NCBI GenBank assembly: GCA_963844405.1
Contig: CAWJNZ010000012.1
Coordinates: 620,001-684,000, forward strand
DNA length: 64,000 bases
From: DASSUW01 sp963844405
GTDB taxonomy: Bacteria; Actinomycetota; Thermoleophilia; Solirubrobacterales; Solirubrobacteraceae
Reading direction: 5' to 3'
Shown here: piece by piece, positions 23,031 through 32,763 of the stretch
Numbering within the stretch: the first letter of the stretch is position 1
Layout of the letters: the number at the start of each line of letters is the position of its first letter
Translations under genes and position numbers: made by a program
The notes under the pieces: model-generated
The model's database searches: none
What the model saw: the letters and a program-made list of their open reading frames with translations, nothing else
What the model was told of the DNA's origin: nothing

Positions 23031-24301
23031 AGCCGGCCCGTGGTAGCGGGCTCGAGCAGCAGCGTCGCGCGCCCGGCGGCGCTCGTACCGACCTCGCGCC
23101 CGCGCGTGAGGTCGACCACCCGCAGCGCCTGATCCGGTGGCGTGCGCACGTACGCGAGCGAGCCCGCACTCGCCACGATCTCGACGTGCCGGCCATCGAG
23201 CACGTGGAAGCGCTCGTCGCCGTCGGGCGTGAACGCGGTCAGCCCGCGGCCTTCCCGGCCGCTGGTCAGCAGGAGACCCGCAGCGGCGACGAAGCTGGAG
23301 GCCGACTCGTCGAGCGTCCGGATGCTCCAGTCACGCGTGTCGATCACGTGCAGGCCCGCCGGCCTGCGCTCGCCCTCGACGCCTGCGTCCAAGCGCCAGA
23401 CGGCATCGCCGTCGTATCCCGAGAGCGCGATCCGTGCCGGCCCGAGCCACGCGGCATCGCGGACCGGCCCGACCCGGGCGTAAGCCTCGGCCGAAGGCGC
23501 GAGCAGCTCCCGCAGCCGATCCACCAGCGAGGTTCGGGCGATCAGCCGATGACCGCTCACGCGCCGTCGCCGCAGATCGACCTCCAGGACGTACGGGCGC
23601 GAGGACAGCACGTAGGCGCGCCGTCCGTGCGAGTCGACCGCGAGCGCAGGGGTGCGCACGCGCTCGACCGAGGGCGCGAACTCCGTCGGCATCAGCCCGG
23701 CGGACACGCCGTCGAGCGGCACCTGCTCGACCGCGCCGGCGGCGTCGACCGTCACCAGCCTCGCCGGGCCGATCAGAGCGGACGGCCCGAGCAGGAGCAC
23801 GGGCCCGTCGGGTGACGCCGCGACCCTCGCGAGGCCGCCGGTGAGCCGTCGGCGCGCGAGAACCCGCCGCGCGATCGGATCGACCGTGACCACGGTCGCC
23901 GCGCCGACGGACCCGCTCACCACGACCCACAACCGGTCATGCCGTGGCCACACGACGGCCGCCGGCGAGCCGCGCGCCGACGTGCGCACGCGGCCGACCA
24001 GGCGCATGCGCTCCACGTCGACCAACTCCAGCACGGACGCCCGGTCCGTCACCGCCGCCAGCCGCCGATCGTCCGGTGACGACGCCCACGCCTCGAGCGG
24101 CGCCCGCACGCGCAGCCGGCGACCTGGAAGCGGTCGCAGCGAGACCGGAGCGACCCGGACGAGCCAGCGTGCTCCATCATCGTGCGCAACGCCCAGCAAG
24201 ACCGCGGGCCCGCCTCCGGGCGTCCTGTCCGAACCGGCGCCGGCCACGAGCGCCACGCCGCAAGCGAGCGCGATGGCGGCAAAACCGTAACGCGGTCTCA
24301 C
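23027..24301 (-). CDS. Membrane-anchored beta-propeller (WD40/YVTN-like) protein
   Basis: A protein of about 424 residues from the GTG at 24301. The N-terminus has one hydrophobic segment (GFAAIALACGVALVAGAGSD) that serves as signal or anchor. The rest consists of repeated four-strand blades with phrases such as RLAAVTDRASVLELVDVERM, DRLWVVVSGSVGAATVVTVD and GLHVIDTRDWSIRTLDESAS. No catalytic motif is seen. It is translationally coupled to the downstream P450, so it may be a partner or sensor for the same pathway. The frame is open as far as 24433, but the hydrophobic start favours a start near 24301. Confidence 0.7.
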   Translation of the reverse strand: MRPRYGFAAIALACGVALVAGAGSDRTPGGGPAVLLGVAHDDGARWLVRVAPVSLRPLPGRRLRVRAPLEAWASSPDDRRLAAVTDRASVLELVDVERMRLVGRVRTSARGSPAAVVWPRHDRLWVVVSGSVGAATVVTVDPIARRVLARRRLTGGLARVAASPDGPVLLLGPSALIGPARLVTVDAAGAVEQVPLDGVSAGLMPTEFAPSVERVRTPALAVDSHGRRAYVLSSRPYVLEVDLRRRRVSGHRLIARTSLVDRLRELLAPSAEAYARVGPVRDAAWLGPARIALSGYDGDAVWRLDAGVEGERRPAGLHVIDTRDWSIRTLDESASSFVAAAGLLLTSGREGRGLTAFTPDGDERFHVLDGRHVEIVASAGSLAYVRTPPDQALRVVDLTRGREVGTSAAGRATLLLEPATTGRL

Positions 24302-24494
24302 GCCGAAAACCGTACGCCCGCGCACGTCCGCTCGCGGCCAGCCCTCAGGTTCGTGCTTGACCGTCGTGCACGGCGGTAGAAGACTCCCCAGCCAAGAACC
24401 ACCGTTTAACGGAGGGGGTGGAGCCATTGACATGGCTCACGTGGTCGTTGCCGGCGTCGGTTTCGCACGTTTCGGACCAAGGAGGGGGACGGTG

Positions 24495-26081
24495 ATGAGG
24501 CGACTCTGTCGCAGTCTTGCGCTTGCTCTGGTGACCGCGGGCGTGATGGCGGCGCCTGCCGCCGCCCAGGACCCGTCGTTCAAGATGGACAAGCTGTTCA
24601 CGTCGGGCAACCAGGCGACGAACTCGGACTTCGCCTTCTGGGGCGACTACGCGTTCCTCGGCTACTACACGGGCGGCGCCGGGTTCCCGGCCGGCACCGG
24701 TCCGCGCGGCGGCGTGCGGATCTTCGACATCTCGAATCCCGCCGCGCCCAGCCTGGTCCGCGACTTCGCGTGCGACGGCGCGCAGAACGACCCGATCCTT
24801 TGGGATCGCAACGGCAACGGGGTGCCCGACCTGCTCATGCTGGCGGTCGACACCACGATGGCCAGCCCGAACTGCGGGGCGGCACGGGTGCCCGGCGGCA
24901 CGCCCACCGGTTGGGAGGGCGTCCGGGTCTTCACGATGAGCGACAACCCGGCGAACCCGTTCCAGACCATCACGCCGGTGGACATGCAGTACGCCGACTG
25001 CGGCGCGCACACCATCACGGCGTGGACCGGGTTCGCGGAGAACGCGACCAACCCGCGCCTGATCGTCTACGTGCAGTCGTATCCGCTGGGTGCGGGACCG
25101 ACCTGCGGCGACACGGAGTTCGCTAACACCGCCAACCCGTACGACGAGGACCCGCCCACGGGCCCGCTGCACGGCGTGATCCAGATCCTGTCGGTGCCGC
25201 TCAACAACCCGGCGGCCACGACGGAGATCGCCTCGCCGCGGATCACCTATCCGGGTGACCCCGACGGGCGTATGGAGTGGTGCGAGAAGGGTCTCTGCGC
25301 GGGCGTCGAGCCGGCGGCCATCGCGTGCCACGACGTCGCGATCCACATGGAGCACAACCTCGCGGGCGGAGCGTGCGCGGAGCAGGGCCAGGTGTGGGAG
25401 ATCGATCCGAGCACCGGGCTCCCGGACACGCTGAACCCGATGATGGTCGGTGACGACGAGGTCAGCTCGGGCGGCACGGGGAACATCCCCGGGGCGGTGG
25501 ACTTCTTCCACTCGGTGATGTTCGACAACGACGGTGAGATCGTGAACTGGGTCGACGAGTCCTTCGGCACCGGCTGCCCGACGTTCACGAACTACCAGCC
25601 GCGGCCCTGGAACCCGGCAGGAGGCCGCCACAAGACCGGCAAGATGTTCTTCTCGGACATGGAGACCGGTGACTTCCTGAGCGAGTTCCACGTCGGCGAC
25701 CTGCGGCCGAGCGCCGCGGCGGGCGAGTACTGCTCGGCGCACATGGGCATGACGACCGTCGACCGCGAGCGCGATCTGCTGGTCAACGCCTGGTACACGG
25801 GCGGAGTCGACGTGATCGACTTCACGGTGCCGACGCGCCTGAAGGAGGTCGCGTACTACGACCGCGTGGCGCCCGGCGGCACGTGGTCCGCGTACCCGTA
25901 CACGGGCCCGCTGTTCCCGTCGGGGCAGGGGATCCCGGTCTATGCCTCGGACGGCGTCATCAGCAACGGCCTGTCGGAGGGCATGGTGGTGTACCGGACG
26001 ATCCTGCCGAAGCCGGGCAGGGCGCACGTGATCGACCACCTGAACCCGCAGACGATGGACTTCTCCGTCAAGAAGAAGTAG
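24495..26081 (+). CDS. Secreted LVIVD-repeat protein
   Basis: A 528-residue protein with a clear Sec signal (MRRLCRSLALALVTAGVMAA, cleavage after PAAA). The start ATG at 24495 has AAGGAGGGGG upstream. The mature part contains LVIVD-type propeller repeats, such as GGVRIFDISNPAAPSLVRDF and GGVDVIDFTVPTRLKEVAYY, and several Cys pairs that may form disulfides (CDGAQND, NCGAAR, CEKGLC, CSAHMG). The function of LVIVD proteins is unknown; they occur on the surface of many actinobacteria. A strong palindromic terminator follows. Confidence 0.8.
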   Translation: MRRLCRSLALALVTAGVMAAPAAAQDPSFKMDKLFTSGNQATNSDFAFWGDYAFLGYYTGGAGFPAGTGPRGGVRIFDISNPAAPSLVRDFACDGAQNDPILWDRNGNGVPDLLMLAVDTTMASPNCGAARVPGGTPTGWEGVRVFTMSDNPANPFQTITPVDMQYADCGAHTITAWTGFAENATNPRLIVYVQSYPLGAGPTCGDTEFANTANPYDEDPPTGPLHGVIQILSVPLNNPAATTEIASPRITYPGDPDGRMEWCEKGLCAGVEPAAIACHDVAIHMEHNLAGGACAEQGQVWEIDPSTGLPDTLNPMMVGDDEVSSGGTGNIPGAVDFFHSVMFDNDGEIVNWVDESFGTGCPTFTNYQPRPWNPAGGRHKTGKMFFSDMETGDFLSEFHVGDLRPSAAAGEYCSAHMGMTTVDRERDLLVNAWYTGGVDVIDFTVPTRLKEVAYYDRVAPGGTWSAYPYTGPLFPSGQGIPVYASDGVISNGLSEGMVVYRTILPKPGRAHVIDHLNPQTMDFSVKKK

Positions 26082-26091
26082 TCCGGATGCA

Positions 26092-26119
26092 GGGCGGGGC
26101 CGCCGCGGCGGCCCCGCCC
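26092..26119 (+). terminator. Perfect 28-bp palindrome, rho-independent-like terminator
   Basis: GGGCGGGGCCGCC, GC, GGCGGCCCCGCCC: a 13-bp perfect stem centred 25 bases after the LVIVD stop codon. There is no T tract, but the stem is very stable and the place is right for a terminator of that gene. Confidence 0.7.
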
Positions 26120-26120
26120 C

Positions 26121-26657
26121 TCCGGGACTGGCCTTCTGTCGCCGCTCGAGCCTCAGCTGCGGCGGCAGCGCGGGCTGCCGAGACCCAACCTGGTCCCGTG
26201 GCTGCCGTCCGAGTTCGGCTTCGTGGCTCCCGCCGGAGTCCACCCCGGTACCGCGATCGACCGCCAGAACCTGCCCGGCGAGCCCGGCGTCTCCTGCCAC
26301 GCTGAGGAGGCGCCCGACGTCCGCTGCCTGCGGTTCTCCTCGGGCATCTCGAACGTCGGCGACGGACCGCTGTTCATCGAGTTCGCGGACGACGAGGCGT
26401 TCCAGCACGCATACCGGGCCGACGACACGCCCGATTTCTACGGCGACAACGAGGAGGCCGGCGCCTACGTGGAGCGAGCCGCCGGGCCGGCCGAGTTCCA
26501 CGAGGCCCACTTCCATCGCCACTACAAGGACATGGTCCTGTATGAGCTCTTCGCCGTCTCCGGCCGGCGGCTGACCGACCAGTACCGCTGGCAGCGACCC
26601 GGGCAGTACGTGCCCTACGACCTGGCGGCCGATCCTGCCGCGGGACGAGCCCGTTGA
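26121..26657 (+). pseudogene. Remnant of a lysyl-oxidase-like copper-binding protein (no start codon)
   Basis: An open frame in phase with the preceding LVIVD gene, but after its stop and terminator, carries LOX-like sequence: LPRPNLVPWLPSEFGFVAPA, RCLRFSSGISNVGDGPLFIE and FHEAHFHRHYKDMVLYELF. The histidine cluster is the copper site of the family. No ATG precedes the homology; a GTG at 26223 would cut off the first part. The frame ends at 26657, well short of a full LOX domain. It looks like a 5'- and 3'-truncated relic, but a small expressed protein from the GTG cannot be ruled out. Confidence 0.5.
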
Positions 26658-26752
26658 GATGCCCGCAGGACCGTCGTGCCCGAGGCGTTCCTCTGGGCCG
26701 ACCGCCTACGCGACCCCGCCTTCGCTCCCGAGCGCTGCTGAGGGCTGCCGGC

Positions 26753-27595
26753 TCACGCGGGGACGGCCACCGTGAAGGCGGCCGTGTGGACCCGGCCTCG
26801 GTGCCGGAACTGCACGAACACGCGGTAGTTGCCGGCGGTCGGGTACTCGACGTGGAAGGCCGGCGCAGCCCCGTCCGGATGGGTGTGGAGGTACTTGAGG
26901 TCGTTCTTGCGGATGGCGACGAGGTGCCCCATCGCACCGAGGTACGGCTGAAGCTCCGCCGTCACGACTCGGCCCTCTTCGGCCACCTCGAACTGCACGT
27001 GGACGGGCGCGCCCGCGCCGGCGCCGTGGTGGAAGAGCGCGACGTCGAGCCCGCCGTCGGTGCGGGCGTAGGGACTCGGAGCCGGCAGCTTCACGCGCTT
27101 GAAGTCGCCGTCGACGGGCACATCCGCGGCCAGCGTGCGCCGCTTTCCGGCGTGCTTGAAGTCCGCGAACATCCGGTACTCGCCGCCCTTCCGGAGGCGG
27201 ATGGAGCCGCGCCAGGTGCCGTCGCCGGCCATCGTCGGGTGCAGGTGCTGGAAGCCGGTGAGGTCGTTGCGCACGACGATCAGGTGCATGCGCTTCGTGT
27301 GCTCGACCTGGAAGTCGCGCACCGTCTGCTCTGGCCCGCGCTCGATCCGGAAGGCGTAATCCTGCGCTCCGGCGGTCGCCCGCGAGGGCGCCTCGTCCAC
27401 GACCATCTGGTAGCGGCCCCGCCCCGCCGCACCGTCGCGCTCGGCTTCGGCTGTGGCTCCCGGCGTCTCGGCCGCCTGCTCCGGCGGCGGCTCGGAGTCG
27501 CCGCCCGAGGACCCGCACGAGCCCGCGACGAGCGCGACCGCGGACAGCAGCGCCGCCACCGCGAGCCGGCGCCCGCCCCGATCGGCTCCCGTCAT
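26753..27595 (-). CDS. Secreted lipoprotein with repeated beta-sandwich domains
   Basis: A 280-residue protein from the ATG at 27595, with a signal peptide ending in a lipobox (LVAGSC). Two similar halves are visible: HLIVVRNDLTGFQHLHPTMA with GGEYRMFADFKHAGKRRTLA, and HLVAIRKNDLKYLHTHPDG with GNYRVFVQFRHRGRVHTAAF. The H-L-H-P / H-T-H-P motifs and the immunoglobulin-like strands resemble extracytoplasmic metal- or copper-handling proteins found next to heavy-metal ATPases, but no such ATPase is here. Internal duplication is plain; function is not established. Confidence 0.7.
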   Translation of the reverse strand: MTGADRGGRRLAVAALLSAVALVAGSCGSSGGDSEPPPEQAAETPGATAEAERDGAAGRGRYQMVVDEAPSRATAGAQDYAFRIERGPEQTVRDFQVEHTKRMHLIVVRNDLTGFQHLHPTMAGDGTWRGSIRLRKGGEYRMFADFKHAGKRRTLAADVPVDGDFKRVKLPAPSPYARTDGGLDVALFHHGAGAGAPVHVQFEVAEEGRVVTAELQPYLGAMGHLVAIRKNDLKYLHTHPDGAAPAFHVEYPTAGNYRVFVQFRHRGRVHTAAFTVAVPA

Positions 27596-27650
27596 GAGCC
27601 CATTCTCGCACTCTGAGACGACGTTGGGGCGCGCGGAGCCAACCCCGTCG

Positions 27651-30182
27651 CTACGGCACGCGGTAGGCGATGACGCGCACGCCGGCGGCACGCAGGTCGC
27701 CGGGGAGCGCCGCCGCATACGGGTGCTCGTCGCCGGACAGGCCGCTCGGATTCGCGATCAGGAACCGCGCCTTGGTCGGAGACGTGCGCAACGTGTAGCT
27801 CGCTCCGTAGCGGGCGAGAACGGCGCGCGCCGCCTCGATGCTCTGCGGATCCACGCTCAGCCGCACCGGCGACTCGAGCGCAGCCACCTGGGCGGCCGCG
27901 TCCTTGGCGGTCCGCTCCGCGGCCGCCCGCGTCTGCGATCCGGCGCGCGCCGCCGAGCCGGCGAACGCGTCAGGGCCGAGAACCGCGTTGCGCAGCATCT
28001 TCTGCATCCCCACCGTCCACGCCCGGAAGTTCGGGTCGGTCGAGAACAGGACGACGCGTCCGGTCCCCACCGGCTCGTCGATGACCGCGGCCGTGCCGCC
28101 CAGCTCGGACTCGTCCCGAGCGAAGCCGGAGACGAAGAAGTCCTCGCTGCCGAACGCGGGGAAGCGAGCGGCGACGTGGCTCGGGCTCGACGCCGTCATC
28201 ACGACGTCGTAGTCATAGAAGACCCAGTTGAACGGGCCGACCCCTGCCGCGAGCGGGCTCCCGGGATCGACCGCCGCCCGGATCAGCGTGCCGGCGATGT
28301 CGGAGTGCGGCTCTGCGATCCGCGCCGTCGTCAGGCCGAGCCGCGCGGCGAGATCCACGCCACCGCGCCAGCCGACGTACTCGCCCCCGGCATTGACCCA
28401 ATCGACGAGCGCCTTCCTGCCCGCGGGGCCGAGGGCGTTCGACGCGGTCGTCGACACGCCGTTGGGCGCGAGCAGCACGTCGAAGCCCGACAGGGCGCCG
28501 CCGGCGATCTGCGCGGACGTCACCGGCTGATACGGCAGGTGCCACACCTGCTCGAGCAGGTAGCGCAGCCAGCCCGTCGACTCGCGGGCCGACGAGCCGC
28601 CCGAGATCTGGTACACGCCGACGCGGGGCGCTCGCACCGGCAGCGGCGGCGCACTCGGTGCCGCGACCGGCGCCACGGGGTCGGCCGTGGGCGAGAGCAC
28701 GGCGCCGGAGCGACCCCCGCTCACGTTGAAGAGCAGCGGGTTGCTCCAGCCGCTGACGTCGTAGAAGTACGGGAACGGCACGTAGGTGTTCTCGTTGAGC
28801 TGGCTCTGGATCCAGTGCTTCTGCATCTGCGCCATCGGGATCCAGTACGTCCCCGCCGGCAGAACGGTCGCGCGCCCGGGCCGGCCGTAGGCCTTGAAGT
28901 CCGGAACGGCGAGCGCAGCCGTGAGCCGGTACACGTTCACGTCCATCCGCTGCAGCCGGCGCACGAGCGCCTGCACCTCGGCCGTCTTCGCCGGGTCGTC
29001 GGCCAGCAGGAAGTAGTGACGCACCTTCTCGCTCGGGACCAGGAGCTGAACGGTGTTGCCGCGATCGTTCACCTCGTTCGGCTCGAGCTCGCCGGCGAGT
29101 CCCTGCCGGAGGGCCTCCACCCAGGCGGAGTGCCAGTCCCCGAGGATGTCCTCGCGGTTGAGCGCGCCCTGGGAGATCGAGACCCAGTGCGAGACGTAGT
29201 GCTCGTACGTCCGCTGGGCGATGGGATCGAAGTTCGCCTTCTCGAAGGTCATCCCGGCGGCGCTGAACGCGGTCGCGGGGACGGTGTCGCCGTAGACCAT
29301 CGCGAAGAAGTCGAACACCTTGTTCGTGAAGAACTGGATGTGCTGGCGCGTGAACTCCGCCGCGAGCGCGTCGCCGTAGAGGAAGTCCTGCCAGAACATC
29401 GACTGCGACGTGATCTCGTGGTACGTCGGGTCGGCGGTCGGCGGGAAGAAGTAGTGGTTGCCGCCCATCTCGTGGGCGTCGATGTAGAGCATGCCGGGGT
29501 AGCGCCGGAGCAGCTCGAGCTTGGTGTCGGTCTCGACCTGGGTGCGCGCGAACCAGTCGCGGTTCATGTCGAACCCGTACGAGTTCTGCCGCGTCTCCGC
29601 CTCGCGTCCGTCCGGGTTCTGCGTCGGGATGATCCCGACGACGGCGTTGTCGAGGATCTGCCTCGCGGCGCAGTCGTCGCGGTCGGCGAGCTCGTAGAGC
29701 ACGCGCAGCTCGGCGTCGGTGGCGCTCTCTTCGTCGCCGTGGACGTTCCCCATCAGCCAGAGCACGACCGGAGTCGTCCGCGCCAGCCGCTCCGCGTCCC
29801 GCGCGGAGGTCGTGGGATCCCGCAGCTTGGCCACCGCGTCCTGGACGGCCGCGAGCCCTCCCGGCCCGACGTTCTTCGGATCGCCGACGAGCGCGTAGCG
29901 CATCGCACGGCCCTGCCACGAGGAGCCGAAGGTGCCGCTCACGACGCGATCGCTGGCCGCGTCGACGGCCTGCACGTACGCATTCGCCTCGGCCGCGGTC
30001 ACCTCACGCGAGCCCAGCGAGAACCCCAGGACCTGCTGCGACGTGGGGACGGTGCCGCGGAACGCCGGAGTCGTCTGCATCGGATCGCACGACGCCGCCG
30101 CCGCCGCGGCGGCGGGCGCGATCGCAAGTGCGGTGACGACGGCAGCAGCTGCGAGAACCACTTCAACGAGTCGCTGGCGCAC
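27651..30182 (-). CDS. Secreted M14-family zinc carboxypeptidase with C-terminal amidotransferase-like domain
   Basis: An 843-residue exported protein. The GTG at 30182 gives VRQRLVEVVLAAAAVVTALA and a long Ala-rich signal peptide. The M14 metal site is GNVHGDEESATD (His-x-x-Glu), followed by NPDGREAETRQNSYGFDMNR (substrate Arg/Asn region) and YIDAHEMGGNHYFF, which supplies the second zinc histidine. Residues from about 510 onward form a separate domain of ThuA/GATase-like fold (RVGVYQISGGSSARESTGWL, ALVDWVNAGGEYVGWRGG). It is likely a peptidase of the cell surface or medium; its substrate is unknown. It faces the divergent glycosyltransferase gene. Confidence 0.85.
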   Translation of the reverse strand: MRQRLVEVVLAAAAVVTALAIAPAAAAAAASCDPMQTTPAFRGTVPTSQQVLGFSLGSREVTAAEANAYVQAVDAASDRVVSGTFGSSWQGRAMRYALVGDPKNVGPGGLAAVQDAVAKLRDPTTSARDAERLARTTPVVLWLMGNVHGDEESATDAELRVLYELADRDDCAARQILDNAVVGIIPTQNPDGREAETRQNSYGFDMNRDWFARTQVETDTKLELLRRYPGMLYIDAHEMGGNHYFFPPTADPTYHEITSQSMFWQDFLYGDALAAEFTRQHIQFFTNKVFDFFAMVYGDTVPATAFSAAGMTFEKANFDPIAQRTYEHYVSHWVSISQGALNREDILGDWHSAWVEALRQGLAGELEPNEVNDRGNTVQLLVPSEKVRHYFLLADDPAKTAEVQALVRRLQRMDVNVYRLTAALAVPDFKAYGRPGRATVLPAGTYWIPMAQMQKHWIQSQLNENTYVPFPYFYDVSGWSNPLLFNVSGGRSGAVLSPTADPVAPVAAPSAPPLPVRAPRVGVYQISGGSSARESTGWLRYLLEQVWHLPYQPVTSAQIAGGALSGFDVLLAPNGVSTTASNALGPAGRKALVDWVNAGGEYVGWRGGVDLAARLGLTTARIAEPHSDIAGTLIRAAVDPGSPLAAGVGPFNWVFYDYDVVMTASSPSHVAARFPAFGSEDFFVSGFARDESELGGTAAVIDEPVGTGRVVLFSTDPNFRAWTVGMQKMLRNAVLGPDAFAGSAARAGSQTRAAAERTAKDAAAQVAALESPVRLSVDPQSIEAARAVLARYGASYTLRTSPTKARFLIANPSGLSGDEHPYAAALPGDLRAAGVRVIAYRVP

Positions 30183-30275
30183 GAGGCCCCCTCTGACCGG
30201 CGTGAACGCGGAGCTCCAGCAATACCGGACCCATCGGGCTGTGTCCAGCGGGTCGGGCTGTGATTCGCTTCTTCG

Positions 30276-31406
30276 GTGCGCGCGCTCGTGGTGGCCTGGG
30301 GGCTGGGCGGCAACCTGCCTCCGCTGTTGGGCGCAGCGTCCGTGCTCGCCCGGCGCGGTCATGAGGTGACGTTCCTGGCCTCGGAGCGGACGCGCGGGGC
30401 GGTCGAGCGGCTCGGGTTCCCGACGACGGCGTACCGGCGCACCGCCGAGCCGGACACGCGCATCCCGTTCGAGGCGCAGGCAGAGGAGATCATGGCGACC
30501 GCGGCGGGAGTCGACGTCGCGCTCGACGCGCGCGACGTGCTCGAGGACGTGCGCCCCGACCTGGCGATCGTGGACTGCATGCTGCCGGCCGCGCTCGCGG
30601 CAGCTCGCGCTACCGGCACGCCGGCGGTGTCGCTCGTGCACTTCTTCTACGGGCTCGCCAGGACGACGATGCTGCGCGACGGAGGCGGCTTCACGACCGA
30701 TCTCCGCACGCTCGCGACGACTCACGAGGCACTGGGGCTAGGCCCCATCCGCGACGGCCTCGCCGCGTGGGAGGCAGTCGACCTCCTGCTGGTAACGGCG
30801 CCGCGCTGGCTCGACATGGACGCCGACGCGCCGAAGCACGTCGTGCATGCGGGCCCGTTGGATGTCCGCACGCAGGCGGTCGCGCCGGCGCGCGCCCCGG
30901 CTCCCGTCAGCGCGTGCTGCTGACGTTCAGCACGACGGTCATGGAGGACCAGCCGGCGCTGGTCGAGCGCGTCTGCGCGGCCGTGGCCGATCTGGACGTG
31001 CACGCCGTCCTGACGCTCGGGCCCGCGCTGGATCGCGACGCGCTCGATCGTGCCCGACCGGATCGAGGTGCTCGAATTCGGCGACCACGATCGCCTCATG
31101 CCGGCGTGCGCGGCGGTCGTCGGGCACGGCGGCCTCGGCACCATGCTGCGAGCGCTCGCGCACGGCCTGCCGCAGCTGCTGCTGCCGCTCGGCCGCGATC
31201 AGATGTTCAACGCGAGCCGCACCGAGCAGCTCGACGCAGGCATCGCGCTCCGGCCGGACGCGCCGGCGGAGCGGATCCGCACCGCGCTGCGCACCCTGCT
31301 GGCCGAGCCGCGCTTCGCCACCGCCGCGCGACGCGTTGCCGCCCGCATCGCCGCCGACGAGCCCGACCAGACCGCCGCCGAAGCGCTCGAGCGCACCGCG
31401 CGCTGA
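30276..31406 (+). CDS. GT1/UGT-like glycosyltransferase (two frame breaks)
   Basis: Reconstructed GT-B glycosyltransferase of about 375 residues, related to macrolide glycosyltransferases. The GTG start at 30276 gives VRALVVAWGLGGNLPPLLGA, with a family-typical acceptor domain (RRGHEVTFLASERTRGAVER). The frame shifts near 30900 (into RVLLTFSTTVMEDQPALVER) and near 31048 (into PDRIEVLEFGDHDRLMPACA). The donor-binding end AVVGHGGLGTMLRALAHGLP, PQLLLPLGRDQMFNASR is complete and in order. Both breaks keep the domain order, so sequence errors are more likely than decay. The donor sugar and acceptor are not predictable. Confidence 0.75.
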
Positions 31407-31465
31407 GCCGCGGCGTACGACTCGCGTCTCGCCGGAGGCGCGAGGCGGGCGGGCGGCCAGGGCCG

Positions 31466-32653
31466 TCATCGGCGGACCAGCTCGACGGACGCGAGCCGCT
31501 TGGCACTCGGCAAGCGAAGCGCAGGGAAGCTGGCCGCATCCACGGCGTCATCGAACCAGGCGCCGATGCGGCGGTGATCGGCTCGCCCGACCACGAGTAC
31601 GACCAGCGATGACGACCGGTCTGACCCGCCCTCGACCACCGGCACGCTCCAGCGCCCGCCAGCGGGCTGGATCTCCGCCTTTGGGAAATAGCCACCCACC
31701 CCGAAGACCTCGACCACAACCCAAAGACGACGGCGACCGAGTCGCTGTGCGCATACCGTCCCCGAGGCTTCGAACGCGTCGGGGACTGCTTCTCCTGGCG
31801 CGGGGGTGACGATACGCGCGCGGAGCGGGCACATGCCTCTGGAGATCAGGAGCGCGACCGGCGTGTCAGGCTCGACTGCCTTTCCCGGCAATGCGCCCTG
31901 GCTGATCACTTCGTCCCTCGGCCGGCGGCTGAAGCGCCGAGTCTGGGGCCCGATCGACAGGCCCGCGGCCTCGGTCGCGGAGACAGCCTCCTGGACCGGC
32001 AGCCCCACCACGTTCGGCACCCGTACCCCCTTGGACACGTAAAGCGCGACGAGCGTGCCGGGATCGACACCTCGGCCGTCCGGAGGCTCCTGCCCGATCA
32101 CCATGCCCATCGGCTGACGGGCGTAGCGCCCGGTCGTCTGCGCCTCGATACCAGCCTTCCTGATCAGCTCGACTGCGTCCTCGAGCCGTCTGCCAAGCAA
32201 GGATGGCACCTCAATACCCTCGGAAACGACAAGCTCGAGCTTGTCGCCCTCATCAACCTCCTCCCCTGGCTTGGGCCGCTGGGACACGACGACGCCGACC
32301 CGCTCGTCGTGGAAGCGGTGGGTCACGCTCCTCACGCCGAGGCCGACCTCGTCGAGGAGCTGGCGGGCGACCTCGACCTCTTGCCCGACGACCTGTGGTA
32401 CCTCGGTTCGCTTGCCGCCCGGCGCGAGGCGGTCGCGCAGCTCGATCAGGGTCAACGCCAGGCCGGCGACGGCCGCGACCGTCGCCACCACGGCGGCCAA
32501 GGTCGCCCAGAGGCCGCGCGCCTTGTGCGGGAGCCCCGCGCGGTGCTTGCCGGTGCGATCACCCTCGACGGCGGCCTGCCTCGACTCTGCTCCGCCCGGT
32601 CCGGCGGTGACCTCGGTACTGCCATTGGAGCTGCCCGCTTTGTCGTTCGGCAT
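31466..32653 (-). CDS. Stand-alone membrane-anchored PASTA-repeat protein
   Basis: A 395-residue protein. A cytosolic polar N-terminus (1-45) and one membrane helix (about 48-70) precede three PASTA domains at about 82-146, 147-209 and 210-273, each starting V-P-x-V/L-x-G and ending in a V-S-E/K-G-type strand. A C-terminal Ig-like domain (274-395, with two Cys) follows. PASTA domains bind peptidoglycan or muropeptides and are normally carried by the PknB kinase or penicillin-binding proteins. Here there is no kinase, so it may be a passive cell-wall sensor or a partner of a kinase elsewhere. It lies downstream of the ROK gene, same strand, 110 bp apart. Confidence 0.82.
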   Translation of the reverse strand: MPNDKAGSSNGSTEVTAGPGGAESRQAAVEGDRTGKHRAGLPHKARGLWATLAAVVATVAAVAGLALTLIELRDRLAPGGKRTEVPQVVGQEVEVARQLLDEVGLGVRSVTHRFHDERVGVVVSQRPKPGEEVDEGDKLELVVSEGIEVPSLLGRRLEDAVELIRKAGIEAQTTGRYARQPMGMVIGQEPPDGRGVDPGTLVALYVSKGVRVPNVVGLPVQEAVSATEAAGLSIGPQTRRFSRRPRDEVISQGALPGKAVEPDTPVALLISRGMCPLRARIVTPAPGEAVPDAFEASGTVCAQRLGRRRLWVVVEVFGVGGYFPKAEIQPAGGRWSVPVVEGGSDRSSSLVVLVVGRADHRRIGAWFDDAVDAASFPALRLPSAKRLASVELVRR

Positions 32654-32763
32654 TCGCTCGTCTCCCGAGCTATGGCCGATCCTCTTCCACCGGTCTCGCG
32701 GCGTCAACCGCGTAGGCGTCTCGATCGCGGAGGGTCGCGAGCCCGGCTCACGTTCGCCGAAGC

